Assembly (NCBI RefSeq): GCF_019008365.1 | Contig: NZ_JAHHUL010000005.1 | Coordinates: forward strand, 1-64,000 | Length of the DNA: 64,000 nucleotides | From: Phosphitispora fastidiosa | GTDB lineage: Bacteria > Bacillota > Thermincolia > Thermincolales > UBA2595 | Reading direction: 5' to 3' | Shown: piece after piece, positions 35,906-44,481 of the stretch | How the letters are laid out: each line of letters begins with the position of its first letter | Numbering within the stretch: the stretch's first letter is position 1 | Notes under the pieces: model-generated | What the model was told of the DNA's origin: nothing | Databases searched by the model: none | Seen by the model: only the letters and a program-made list of their open reading frames with translations | Translations under genes and position numbers: made by a program

Positions 35906-36764
35906 TTGCACTCCCCCTCACAGTATATAACATAATATCCTCCAGGGACGGCCTCTCGATGATAACACTGCCGCCAAACAGCTTGCGTACCCTTTCCACA
36001 TTGCCGGTAAGGGCCTCAAAGCCAAAACCGGTTTCCCTCATTCCCAGAAACTCCTTTCTCGTATCCCTGTCGAGGAGTTCCTGGCCGCCCTTGACCACCC
36101 CGTATTTTTCAATAATAGACTCCTTTGAGCCGGTCAAGACCAACTCCCCGTTATGAATAAAGGTGATATAATCAGCGGCTTTATCCAGGTCTGTAGTTAT
36201 ATGTGTTGAAAAAAGCACTCCTTTATTCTCATCCTGCAGCAGATCTCTCAGGATATCAAGTATTTCGTTGCGAAATATGGGGTCCAGCCCGGAGGTGGGT
36301 TCATCCATAATAATCAGTTCCGCATTGTGAGAGATCGCTGCGGCAAGGGAGAACTTCATTTTCATCCCCTTGGAAAGGTTTTTAATTTTTTTGTCCGGCT
36401 GCAGGCCAAATTCCCTGAGATACTTGTTAAAAATGCTATCATCCCACTGCTTGTAAAACCGGGCGATAATTCGTTTCATTTCATTTATTGTCAGTTCTTC
36501 ATAATAATGACTTTCATCATAAACAAATCCAATCCGTTCCTTAACAGTCAGCTCATGTTCCCGGTTATCCAGGCCAAAAACTTCAATCTCGCCGGCATCT
36601 CTCCTTATGAGGTTCATAATCAGCTTAATCGTCGTACTCTTCCCGGCCCCGTTTGGGCCAATAAAGCCCATTATATAACCTTTTTCCAGGCTGAAGGAAA
36701 TGTCCTTCAGAGCAAAATCACCGAAATCCTTTTTCAAATTCCTTATCTCCAGAATATTATCCAT
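35898..36764 (-). CDS. ABC transporter ATP-binding protein
   Basis: 288 residues. Walker A GPNGAGKST (about 36-44), signature LSKGMKMKFSLA, Walker B ELIIMDEPTSGLDP and switch His in LFSTHITTD. It overlaps the GntR gene by 1 nt and the permease gene by 8 nt. Energises export by the adjacent permease. Confidence 0.95.
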   Translation of the reverse strand: MDNILEIRNLKKDFGDFALKDISFSLEKGYIMGFIGPNGAGKSTTIKLIMNLIRRDAGEIEVFGLDNREHELTVKERIGFVYDESHYYEELTINEMKRIIARFYKQWDDSIFNKYLREFGLQPDKKIKNLSKGMKMKFSLAAAISHNAELIIMDEPTSGLDPIFRNEILDILRDLLQDENKGVLFSTHITTDLDKAADYITFIHNGELVLTGSKESIIEKYGVVKGGQELLDRDTRKEFLGMRETGFGFEALTGNVERVRKLFGGSVIIERPSLEDIMLYTVRGSANA

Positions 36765-37141
36765 TACTCCCCCTCCTCATATAGCAATTGAAGCATGTCC
36801 TGCAGTTGAGACAGGCTGATATCCAGCACCTTACCCTCCATTACAGCTTCAGCCAGTTTTTCCTCAATCGCCTTAAGCCTTATCTCCTTTAGCAATTCCT
36901 TATTCTGCCCGGATACGAAGGAGCCTTTACCGCCTACAGTTTCTATAAAACCTTCCTTTTCCAATTCCTCATAAGCCCTCTTTGTGGTGATGACACTTAT
37001 CTGCAGCTGTTTTGCCAGGTTTCTGATTGATGGCAGAGCCTCCCCCGGGGAAAGCTCCCCTCTGATAATGCTGTCTTTGAATTGTTTGGTAATCTGCTCA
37101 TATATAGGTTCCTGAGAGCTGTTAGAAATGATTATTTTCAC
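36764..37141 (-). CDS. GntR-family regulator (YtrA subfamily)
   Basis: 125 residues. Winged helix typical of the family (EQITKQFKDSIIRGELSPGE, LPSIRNLAKQLQIS, KGSFVSG) with only a short C-terminal dimerisation tail, as in YtrA. Start at GTG 37141 behind GGAGG rather than the TTG at 37159. It heads the ABC operon and most likely represses it through the palindrome at 37184-37210. Confidence 0.9.
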   Translation of the reverse strand: MKIIISNSSQEPIYEQITKQFKDSIIRGELSPGEALPSIRNLAKQLQISVITTKRAYEELEKEGFIETVGGKGSFVSGQNKELLKEIRLKAIEEKLAEAVMEGKVLDISLSQLQDMLQLLYEEGE

Positions 37142-37183
37142 AGGCACCTCCCCCTTCAATATGCACTGTACATATACACCATA

Positions 37184-37226
37184 TACTGTATATATACACT
37201 ATATACAGTAATAACAATTTTGTCAA
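37184..37226 (-). promoter_or_regulatory. Promoter and palindromic operator of the GntR-ABC operon
   Basis: Minus strand TTGACA (37221-37226), exactly 17 nt, TATAGT (37198-37203). A perfect palindrome TACTGTATATA-n5-TATATACAGTA (37184-37210) covers the -10 box, which fits binding by the YtrA-type repressor encoded next. Confidence 0.85.
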
Positions 37227-37236
37227 CTATTCACGG

Positions 37237-37279
37237 AAAAAAAAGAGCGTCTCAAATAAGTCTTTAGACTGAGACACTC
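37237..37279 (-). terminator. Terminator of the serine dehydratase operon
   Basis: Minus-strand stem GAGTGTCTCA/TGAGACGCTC followed by eight T. Confidence 0.9.
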
Positions 37280-37300
37280 CCGCTAACACTCCAATTAATC

Positions 37301-38182
37301 CTATTCTGTTCCAAAAATCTTTCGTTCAATTGCCCTTGCTGTTGGCGTATTGGCCAGCCCTGCCTGAGCAGTTTCCCTGAGAGAACCTGGCATCAAATCC
37401 CCAATTTCTTTCATGGCCCCAATCACCTCATCAATAGGTATCCGGCTTTCGATTCCCGCCATGGCCATATCGGCAGCCAGCAGGGCATTGGCAGCCCCCA
37501 TGGCATTCCGTTTGATACAGGGGATTTCTACCATACCGGCTACCGGGTCACAAACTAAACCCAGAATACTTTTTAGTGCAATTGCGCCGGCGTGTGCCGC
37601 CTGGCCCGGAGTACCGCCGGCAATCTCCACTGCTGCAGCTGCCGCCATACACGCTGCCGCTCCGCACTCGGCCTGGCAGCCGCCGCTGGCGCCCGATGTC
37701 GAGGCAATATCGTCAATAATCCGGCCAATTCCGGCGGCGGTAAACAGACCCCCGATTATCCGGTCTTCACCTGCGCCGGTTTGTTCGGCTGCTGTCAGCA
37801 GCACAGCCGGCAAGATCCCACTGGAACCTGCTGTAGGGGCAGCCACTATTTTACCCATGGAAACACTGACAGTACCCACTCCCATGGCCCTTGCCGCTGC
37901 CATGGCGGTAGTTGATCCCCCCAGGGCGCGTCCCGATTCCGCATACCTTCTTAGCTGATATGCCTCCTCACCGACAAGCCCGCTCAGAGACCTGTTCCCA
38001 GCCTTAATGCCTTCCTCCACAGCCTGAGACATTGTCCGCCAGTAGTCTGTCATCTTATTCCATAATTCCCGCCGCGGCACCGCTTGTTCCTTCTCTTCCC
38101 TTTCCATGACAATTTCCCACAACGGACAGCCTCGTTTTTCAGCCTCTTCAACCAGTTCAGCAAAATCATGCCTCAGTATCAT
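37301..38182 (-). CDS. sdaAA: L-serine dehydratase, iron-sulfur type, alpha subunit
   Basis: 293 residues. With the beta subunit converts L-serine to pyruvate and ammonia using an oxygen-labile [4Fe-4S] cluster. Substrate loop GSSGILPAVLL and cluster cysteines in GCQAECGAAACMAA and CDPVAGMVEIPCIKRNA are visible. The gene lies 28 nt after sdaAB. The two-polypeptide form is the Firmicute type. Confidence 0.95.
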   Translation of the reverse strand: MILRHDFAELVEEAEKRGCPLWEIVMEREEKEQAVPRRELWNKMTDYWRTMSQAVEEGIKAGNRSLSGLVGEEAYQLRRYAESGRALGGSTTAMAAARAMGVGTVSVSMGKIVAAPTAGSSGILPAVLLTAAEQTGAGEDRIIGGLFTAAGIGRIIDDIASTSGASGGCQAECGAAACMAAAAAVEIAGGTPGQAAHAGAIALKSILGLVCDPVAGMVEIPCIKRNAMGAANALLAADMAMAGIESRIPIDEVIGAMKEIGDLMPGSLRETAQAGLANTPTARAIERKIFGTE

Positions 38183-38210
38183 TATCCTTCAACCCCCATG
38201 TAAACGGCAT

Positions 38211-38879
38211 TTAAAATGAGTTCATCGCAATTATTTTAATAACTTCAGGCGCCGCTGCCACCTGTTTTTGTATCTCTTCAGTTACCGGTTCATCAATCTC
38301 AATAACCATCAGATTATCTGCCCCCTTTTGTTTCCTGACAACATTCATGGAAGCAATATTTATTCCACTCTGGCCTAAAATGGTTGTCACCCTGCCAATA
38401 ACTCCGGGCCTGTCCCTGTGTTCCACCAGCAGGGTGGGGTAGACACCTCTGATATTGACAATAAACTGGTTAACCCGGCTGATTACTATATTTCCGCCTC
38501 CCACTGAGCTGCCCTCCACCGTAACATTCCTGCCGGAAACACCGGTCAGAATTATGGCTGCAGTGTTAGGATGGACAGCGCCCGAAAGCTCGATTTTAAA
38601 CACAATATCCAGTCCCTCCCGGGAGGCTGCTGCCAGGGCGTCTTTTATCCGGTCATCATCTGTATTCATTCCCAGCAGACCTGCAGCCAGGGCCCGATCG
38701 GTGCCATGCCCACGGTAGGTCTTGGCAAAAGATCCGTATAAGACGATTTCCGCAGTGGCAGGTTTTTCTCCCAGAACCAATCTGGCCGCCCGGCCTATTC
38801 TCAGCGCTCCGGCTGTATGGGAACTGGATGGCCCAATCATTGCCGGCCCGATTATTTCAAAAACACTCTTACCGGTCAT
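38211..38879 (-). CDS. sdaAB: L-serine dehydratase, iron-sulfur type, beta subunit
   Basis: 222 residues. N-terminal domain with GPSSSHTAGALRIGRAAR and GHGTDRALAAGLLG, then a C-terminal ACT domain (about 148-220, TLLVEHRDRPGVIGRV), which usually binds serine as regulator. First gene of the sdaAB-sdaAA operon. Confidence 0.95.
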   Translation of the reverse strand: MTGKSVFEIIGPAMIGPSSSHTAGALRIGRAARLVLGEKPATAEIVLYGSFAKTYRGHGTDRALAAGLLGMNTDDDRIKDALAAASREGLDIVFKIELSGAVHPNTAAIILTGVSGRNVTVEGSSVGGGNIVISRVNQFIVNIRGVYPTLLVEHRDRPGVIGRVTTILGQSGINIASMNVVRKQKGADNLMVIEIDEPVTEEIQKQVAAAPEVIKIIAMNSF

Positions 38880-39021
38880 CAGCTTCCCTCACCCCAGAAA
38901 AAAACGGCTTATCCAAAAACCTGCGGATACTTCGCCTTGATTTTAGAGCTTCAATTAACTCCAATATAAGCAACCCCTTTCAGTTAGTATATCTCCCTGA
39001 TGCTTAGTTTATTGGCTCCAG

Positions 39022-39072
39022 ATTAACTCCCGGAATGACCATGGAATATGGTGAGGTCATTTTCGGGAGCTT
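39022..39072 (-). terminator. Hairpin after the dehydratase-like gene, repeat-related
   Basis: Arms CTCCCGGAATGACC and GGTCATTTTCGGGAG pair around ATGGAATATGGTGA. It begins at the stop codon of the gene on its right. The sequence GACCTCACCATAT on the minus strand matches the palindrome at 1613-1743, so this hairpin belongs to a dispersed family. Confidence 0.6.
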
Positions 39073-40048
39073 ACCTGAGCATTTCCACAAATGCATCAAT
39101 CCTCATTTTGGTGCGCGCATCCAGGTGTGGCGGCCTGTCTCCCTCAACTGTGAGAACAGGTATGTCAAGCTTGCGCCGTATAATCAGGTCCTGAATCTGT
39201 CGGTAGCAGAAGCTCTGAGCATAATGTATCACCCCGTGGATATTCCGCTTCTCAATTTCCCGGGTTATATCCTCCAGCCTGCTAAAGATATCGTAGGGAT
39301 AGGTGTAACAGGCATATTGTTCCACAATATCGCGGGTATCAAACGGCATAGTGAACTGTCTTTGAATCTCGTTAAACACCACCCGCGCTCCTCTTGACTC
39401 AAGGTAGTCATATAAATCAGTCATTATAGGCGGCACCCCAATATATGCCAGCCTGACCGGGGCCTCAATTTCCGGGGCCCTTTCCAGGTGATTCAAGTAC
39501 TGCTTCACCTCTCCGGCGAAGACTCCAGGGTCTCCATTGAAGTCACTGCAGGACACCTGCCACAAGTGATTTTCGAATCCCCGGACCCTGTTTCCCTGCC
39601 AGGTATGTTCATCTATCTGCCAGACCAACTGCCTCACCCGGTCCAGGTTTTCCTTAGTCCGCCCGACCTCTTGCCAATCCACCCCAAAAACAGTCATCAA
39701 CTTTTCAATCTGCAGCCGCAGCATGTCCCTATCCCGGTCAAAGGGATAGGCGAAGGGAATTATTTTAACTCCTTCCAGTGACAGGGTCTCCATAAGGGCA
39801 TGAGTATTACTGCAGTCTCCCTGTGTCACCGCAATCAGCGTATCAATTTCTCTATTCCGGATGACTGTAGAATATATCCCCTTAATCCAGGCACATATGT
39901 TTCTGGGGTATCCGGCGAGTTCTGCCTCCTCCACCATATCCTGAGTACAGCCGGAAGTAATAAATATATTATTTAAATCAACCGGAATACATCCTCCGGC
40001 AATAACTACCTCAACAGGTATTGTTGTCGTAATCCCGACTCTTTGCAT
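39071..40048 (-). CDS. 2-hydroxyacyl-CoA dehydratase D-component-like protein
   Basis: 325 residues. Resembles HgdB/FldC-type subunits (COG1775), which hold a [4Fe-4S] cluster and take an electron from the ATPase activator. Cysteines in GGCIPVDL, SGCTQDM, NICAWIKG, QGDCSNTHALME and QSFCYRQIQD fit cluster binding. Only one such subunit is present here, whereas true dehydratases need two, so it may be a single-subunit relative. ATG 40048 or TTG 40051. The GntR gene lies 28 nt upstream in the same direction. Confidence 0.75.
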   Translation of the reverse strand: MQRVGITTTIPVEVVIAGGCIPVDLNNIFITSGCTQDMVEEAELAGYPRNICAWIKGIYSTVIRNREIDTLIAVTQGDCSNTHALMETLSLEGVKIIPFAYPFDRDRDMLRLQIEKLMTVFGVDWQEVGRTKENLDRVRQLVWQIDEHTWQGNRVRGFENHLWQVSCSDFNGDPGVFAGEVKQYLNHLERAPEIEAPVRLAYIGVPPIMTDLYDYLESRGARVVFNEIQRQFTMPFDTRDIVEQYACYTYPYDIFSRLEDITREIEKRNIHGVIHYAQSFCYRQIQDLIIRRKLDIPVLTVEGDRPPHLDARTKMRIDAFVEMLR

Positions 40049-40076
40049 CAACTGGTTTTCCTCCCGCTTCTCTTTT

Positions 40077-41042
40077 TCAGCTTCGTTTCAGTTCCAGCAG
40101 GGCTGTTTTAACTGTATTAACCGAACCCGCATCAGGATGATAGCGGAATTCGACGACCTCTTTCCCCTGGGTGTTTTGGGCAGTTACCTCTTTAAGTCTG
40201 TGAGGGGAGACCACCAGTGCATCAACATTATCAATAAATACCTTTAAGGCTTCGGGTTCATTACTGGTAGTTGCCAGCATCTCCAGATGATCAATACCGG
40301 CTCTGTTAAGAGAACCGCGAATCTTGGCCGCAAAGGTATCAGAAAGGCATACTATCCCCAGTTTTGTTCCCTGTGCCAGCCGGGCAATCCTGACAATGGT
40401 TTCCATTTGCGGCTCCAGGGCAATACCGATGATTTCCGTTTCGGGAAGCTGCAGCATTTCCTTGACTTCCTGAAGGTGGAACAATGTAGTCAAAACCAGG
40501 TCTGTACCGGCAATCAGCTCATTAATCTGACCGGTTCTTTCTCTAAGGTCCTGAAGCAGCACCGGAACAATCGATACCCCGTGTTCCAGATAAAGACGTC
40601 TGGAAAACTGGTCCAACTGCTCTCTGTTGCACTCAACGAAGGCCACTTTGACTTTGCTCAGCATTTCCTTTTTGGCCATTACCCGCTGTGTTGCTATTAC
40701 CAGAAATTCATCAATATTGAACCCCAGTTCTGCGGCATCCTCAATTGACATATCAATTATTTTCACAAGGCGCTCCTTGAGAGACTCTCTCTTAATAACG
40801 GCATCACTGTCAGTAACAAAGGTGCCCCTGCCCCTGGTAGATATCAGAATGCCTTCCGCCTCCAGTTCCTTGTAGGCAGCGCTGACAGTATTCCTGCTTA
40901 TATTAAGCCTCTCTGCCAGTTCGCGCTCAGTAGGCACCTGGGTCCCTGCTTCCCATTCGCCGTTTTGAATCAGTTTTTTTATCTCACTGATTAACTGCAG
41001 GTACTTGGGAACACCCTTTGTACGGTCAAATTCAATAGCCAT
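40077..41042 (-). CDS. GntR-family regulator with a large unknown effector domain
   Basis: 321 residues. N-terminal winged helix (GVPKYLQLISEIKKLIQNGE, TERELAERLNISRNTVS, RGRGTFVTD; residues about 9-75) is followed by a 240-residue alpha/beta domain that is not FadR-, UTRA- or aminotransferase-like by eye. Start ATG 41042 (preceded by GGTGGTG) rather than GTG 41060. Likely regulator of the dehydratase-like gene directly downstream. Confidence 0.8.
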   Translation of the reverse strand: MAIEFDRTKGVPKYLQLISEIKKLIQNGEWEAGTQVPTERELAERLNISRNTVSAAYKELEAEGILISTRGRGTFVTDSDAVIKRESLKERLVKIIDMSIEDAAELGFNIDEFLVIATQRVMAKKEMLSKVKVAFVECNREQLDQFSRRLYLEHGVSIVPVLLQDLRERTGQINELIAGTDLVLTTLFHLQEVKEMLQLPETEIIGIALEPQMETIVRIARLAQGTKLGIVCLSDTFAAKIRGSLNRAGIDHLEMLATTSNEPEALKVFIDNVDALVVSPHRLKEVTAQNTQGKEVVEFRYHPDAGSVNTVKTALLELKRS

Positions 41043-41084
41043 ATAGAAACACCACCACACCTTGCATTATATAACTTAATTGTA

Positions 41085-41117
41085 GCAAAAAAGAGGGGTA
41101 AACCATACCCCTCCCGA
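41085..41117 (-). terminator. Terminator after the amidase gene
   Basis: Minus-strand stem GAGGGGTA/TACCCCTC followed by TTTTTTGC, 44 nt past the amidase stop. Confidence 0.85.
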
Positions 41118-41160
41118 AAAAATAATCTTCATTCTAATTTCCCTTTAAAATAATTTCCCT

Positions 41161-42735
41161 TTAAACACCACTGGCAAAATAGGCTGTCAGCCCTTCAGCT
41201 ATTCCCTGGGCTACCTTTTCACGGAACTGCCGGTCTTTTAATCGCCTTTCATCCTCGGCGTTAGAGAGAAATGCTGATTCCACCAGTATTGAAGGCATTT
41301 TCGTATTCCGCAGCACAGATAGGTTACCCTGCAAAATGCCGATATCCCTGGTTCCCAGCAGAGCAGCAAGCCGTTTCTGAACACTATCGGCCAACTGCCT
41401 TCTTTCAGTATACTGGGCATAGAGGCCAGAATCAGATGAAGGTGCATAATAATAAGTAGATGTCCCATTAGTGGTTGACCGTTCAGAGGCATTTGCATGA
41501 ATACTCACAAACACATCGGCATAAACCTTGTTAGCTACTGCCGCACGACCGGTCAGGCTGATAAAAGTGTCTTCATCCCTGGTAAGAATAACTTCAGCCC
41601 CAAGGGCTTCCAGCTTGTCCCGAAGAATCAATGCGGTCTCCAGGTTAAACCCCTTTTCTTGCAGTCCGGTAATCCCTATTGCACCCGGGTCGTATCCCCC
41701 ATGTCCTGCATCAACAACAATCACCTTGTCCTTGATAGAGGGTTCGGTTAGAGTAACCTGAAGTGTGCTGCCCTCATCATCCAAAACTGCCTTGTACGCC
41801 GAAGGCCTGTTGAGGTCAACGACAACCCGCACCGCCATAGGTGTCAGGCTGAATTGCGCGGCCCTTATTTTATTAACAAATTGGCCGGCTGGCTCCAGAC
41901 CATTAATGTCATTAAGATCACTGTTATCGATGTCAATAACCAGTCTTTCCGGATTTTTTAAGGTGAACATCCGGTATTTTATCTCGCCTTCACTCTTGAT
42001 AACTACGGTTTCCTCCTCAGTACCCCCAACAAAATCGATGTCTCTCAGGAGTTGGGCAATAGTACCTGTGCCGGTTTCTGAGTCTCCGGGACTTTCCTGT
42101 TCTCCCGTTCCGGGATTATCCTCCCCGGGATTATCTTGCCCGGTATCGTCTTCTTCCGGCTGAGGACTTGGTTGATTGGGCGGGTCAGTGCCGTCTCTTG
42201 ACGGAGCATCAAGGGTATGGACCTCTGCCAGCCATCCGGCAATCCAGCCCGAGCTGCCTCCTGATAGAATTACCTGATACCACTGGCCTTCCTGGGATAT
42301 AACAGGGAACTGCTCTCCAAACCTTGTTTTGCTGACAATATCATAACCTGTTCCCGGTCCTGAGCGGATATTGACCACACTCTCTTTTACTACCAGATAC
42401 TTTGACACATTACCTGTTCCCTGGCCTGCGGCCTTAACATTTATCAGCCACCCGGCAATCCAGCCGCTTTTGGCGCTGTCCAGGCTAACCTGATACCAGC
42501 CGCCTGACTTTTTTATAATAGGAAATTCCCGTCCCTTACTAACCCGGTCTATTGGACTGTATCCCATCCCCGGACCGCTTCTGATGTTCAGGTAAGCCGA
42601 CCTGACAGCAGCAATTTCCCCGTTCGGTGCAGTGCCTGCAGCTTCAGCATAATCAGGAAGTGTGCAGATACCCAGGAAAAACAGGGTAAATATAATACCT
42701 GTCAAGAGTAAAGCCTTGCACTTTTTTCCCGACAA
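41161..42735 (-). CDS. N-acetylmuramoyl-L-alanine amidase with SH3b and AMIN domains
   Basis: 524 residues, secreted. Signal peptide (to about residue 32), two bacterial SH3 domains (about 40-105 and 110-175, each with NIRSGPG), a Pro/Glu/Gly-rich linker, an AMIN domain (about 225-330), then Amidase_3. Zinc ligands are in VDAGHGGYDPG, the Glu of LQEKGFNLE and SIHANAS; the catalytic Glu is in VESAFLSN. The start is TTG 42735 behind AAGGGGGTGA; an ATG 4 nt upstream is out of frame. Cuts the peptide from glycan strands in the wall. Confidence 0.94.
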   Translation of the reverse strand: MSGKKCKALLLTGIIFTLFFLGICTLPDYAEAAGTAPNGEIAAVRSAYLNIRSGPGMGYSPIDRVSKGREFPIIKKSGGWYQVSLDSAKSGWIAGWLINVKAAGQGTGNVSKYLVVKESVVNIRSGPGTGYDIVSKTRFGEQFPVISQEGQWYQVILSGGSSGWIAGWLAEVHTLDAPSRDGTDPPNQPSPQPEEDDTGQDNPGEDNPGTGEQESPGDSETGTGTIAQLLRDIDFVGGTEEETVVIKSEGEIKYRMFTLKNPERLVIDIDNSDLNDINGLEPAGQFVNKIRAAQFSLTPMAVRVVVDLNRPSAYKAVLDDEGSTLQVTLTEPSIKDKVIVVDAGHGGYDPGAIGITGLQEKGFNLETALILRDKLEALGAEVILTRDEDTFISLTGRAAVANKVYADVFVSIHANASERSTTNGTSTYYYAPSSDSGLYAQYTERRQLADSVQKRLAALLGTRDIGILQGNLSVLRNTKMPSILVESAFLSNAEDERRLKDRQFREKVAQGIAEGLTAYFASGV

Positions 42736-42877
42736 TCATGTCACCCCCTTTCCGACAATCTGGGCATTCCTCTCTTGCTAAAAATTAGAAATGTCCCCTG
42801 TCTCTAGGGTTCGACATGATTGTCGAAATTCCTGCAGAAATGACGGAAAAGAACCCTTTTATTGCCAGGAAAGCATA

Positions 42878-42916
42878 GGAATGGCAGACATGTCCTGGAA
42901 TATGTCTGCCATTCCT
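42878..42916. repeat. Short palindrome related to the dispersed elements
   Basis: Arms AGGAATGGCAGACAT and ATGTCTGCCATTCCT are fully complementary around a 9-nt centre. The arm resembles the outer arm of copy B (GTGGCAGATA then TTCC), with the core missing. No U tract follows. It lies 37 nt after the stop of the GerM-domain gene. Confidence 0.65.
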
Positions 42917-42953
42917 TAGTACTAGTTGGTGAAAGTTTTCTGTCACGGCAATT

Positions 42954-43640
42954 CTATTGGTTGTTATTAATTATCTGGGTGTTGCGTCCGACAGGTACAG
43001 ATAAGTCCATGTGACCTGCCAGGGTATCTATCTTTTGGCCCTCAATAAGTATTTCTACTTGTTCAACAGTAGAAAACTGGGTCAGGGTATTCACCACTGA
43101 GTATACCGTCAGGATTTCGCCACTGGAGCCGCCCCAGTGATTCTCTCTGAACTCACTGCTCAGGTCAAGGGTGCAGAGGCCGTCAGCAATATTGATATCC
43201 AAAAGCCTGGTGCCTTCCGGAATGGTTGCCGACAATCCGTCTTCCTGAGGGCCGTTAATCAGTTCCTGGACCACAGCCCTTGCCAAGCCGGGCACCATCA
43301 CAATTTCCCTGGTTTCGGTTTTCAGATAATCACCGTTTTGATCTGCGAAGCAAAGCGCCACGGTAACCTTTTTACTTTCCCGGGCCGCCTCTCCTGCAGA
43401 TGTTTCCACGGCTTCGGGCTCTTCCTGCTTGCCGGCCTGGCTTTCATCAACGGCTTGTCCCTTATCAGCAACCTTTTCTGCACTTGGTAGCTGCTTCCCG
43501 GTTATCATACGGTAATGTGTTTCCTTAAGCCTGTCCAACGAATACTTCTCAGCTTCTCTACAGCCGGCTGTCAGCCCGAGCATTAGTAAGACCCCGATCC
43601 CAGCCAACAATTTTTTCACGTTCATCTTTGTTAAAATCAC
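42954..43640 (-). CDS. GerMN-domain lipoprotein
   Basis: 228 residues from GTG 43640 behind GGGAGGG. Lipoprotein signal with lipobox LTAGC, a polar Lys/Glu linker (about 45-100), and a C-terminal GerMN domain (VPGLARAVVQELINGP, STIPEGTRLLDINI-like block, NTLTQFSTVEQVEILIEG). Related proteins act in spore germination or envelope assembly on the outer face of the membrane. An inverted repeat (43640-43710) covers its ribosome site. Confidence 0.8.
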   Translation of the reverse strand: MILTKMNVKKLLAGIGVLLMLGLTAGCREAEKYSLDRLKETHYRMITGKQLPSAEKVADKGQAVDESQAGKQEEPEAVETSAGEAARESKKVTVALCFADQNGDYLKTETREIVMVPGLARAVVQELINGPQEDGLSATIPEGTRLLDINIADGLCTLDLSSEFRENHWGGSSGEILTVYSVVNTLTQFSTVEQVEILIEGQKIDTLAGHMDLSVPVGRNTQIINNNQ

Positions 43641-43710
43641 AACTTGTCCCTCCCTAATTTTTTTTGTACGGTTGTCCCTTTTCACTACACTATATTAGGG
43701 AGGACAAGTT
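43640..43710 (-). promoter_or_regulatory. Inverted repeat enclosing the GerM-domain gene ribosome site
   Basis: AACTTGTCCTCCCTAAT at 43694-43710 (minus strand) pairs with ATTAGGGAGGGACAAGTT ending at the GTG start, 17 bp with a single bulge and a 36-nt loop. The arm next to the gene contains the Shine-Dalgarno GGGAGG, so a transcript entering from upstream would hide it. Confidence 0.6.
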
Positions 43711-43759
43711 TATATGCCACTTTTTAAAATTTTTTTCAATGAACATTCCGGAATGCCGG

Positions 43760-44461
43760 CTAATACAGCCGGACCAGAACCAGAAAATACAGGCCCAGGA
43801 CGATCAGCACCACCCCACTGCCCATGGTAATGTAGCGGGAATACTTGTGAAACCTGGGCAGCCGGCTGATAACACCTGTAAAAGTGCCTGCAATAAGCAG
43901 TGGCATACCATGGCCCAGACCATAGGCAAATAACAGACCTGCTCCATAATAAAAGCTTCCGGTAGAAGCAACATAAGTGATAATTACTGCCAAAACGGGA
44001 GTTGCACACGGTGAAGCCACCAGTCCAAACGTAAGCCCAATCGCAAATGCCGGGAGCAGCCCGCCTTTTTTGAGAGGCATTTTATTCAAAGTGGGAAACC
44101 TGATGTTGATAACTCCCAAAAGGCTTAATCCCATAACTATGGCAATTACTGCAAGTACGTAGTACCATATGTCACCCGCCTGCCCGACAACCCTGCCCAG
44201 AAGTACGGCGGCAACGCCAAAAGCGGAAAACGTCACCGACATCCCCAGAACAAAGGCTGCAGACATGGCAAAGCCTCGAATGCGGGATTTGCCCTCCGCA
44301 CCGCCATAACCCCCGATATATCCGACAATAACAGGTATCATAGTCAGGATACAGGGGCTTATACTGGTAATAATCCCACCAAAAAATACAATTAAAAAAG
44401 ATAGGGGCGAAATAGCGCCCACAGCCTGAGGAACCACCTTGTCAAAAAAGTCCTGAAACAT
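43760..44461 (-). CDS. ccdA: CcdA-type thiol electron transporter
   Basis: 233 residues, six membrane helices. CcdA/DsbD-beta family: carries electrons from cytoplasmic thioredoxin across the membrane. The redox cysteines are in SISPCILTMIP and VASPCATPVL. ATG 44461 with AAAGGG upstream. It directly follows the thioredoxin-like selenoprotein gene (20 nt), its probable electron acceptor outside the membrane. Confidence 0.93.
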   Translation of the reverse strand: MFQDFFDKVVPQAVGAISPLSFLIVFFGGIITSISPCILTMIPVIVGYIGGYGGAEGKSRIRGFAMSAAFVLGMSVTFSAFGVAAVLLGRVVGQAGDIWYYVLAVIAIVMGLSLLGVINIRFPTLNKMPLKKGGLLPAFAIGLTFGLVASPCATPVLAVIITYVASTGSFYYGAGLLFAYGLGHGMPLLIAGTFTGVISRLPRFHKYSRYITMGSGVVLIVLGLYFLVLVRLY

Positions 44462-44481
44462 ATCCAATCCCTTTCCGCATC

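Noticed and set aside
38880-39021. Riboswitch or T-box leader before sdaAB
   Set aside because: The interval is too short and no T-box, glycine or other aptamer signature was visible.
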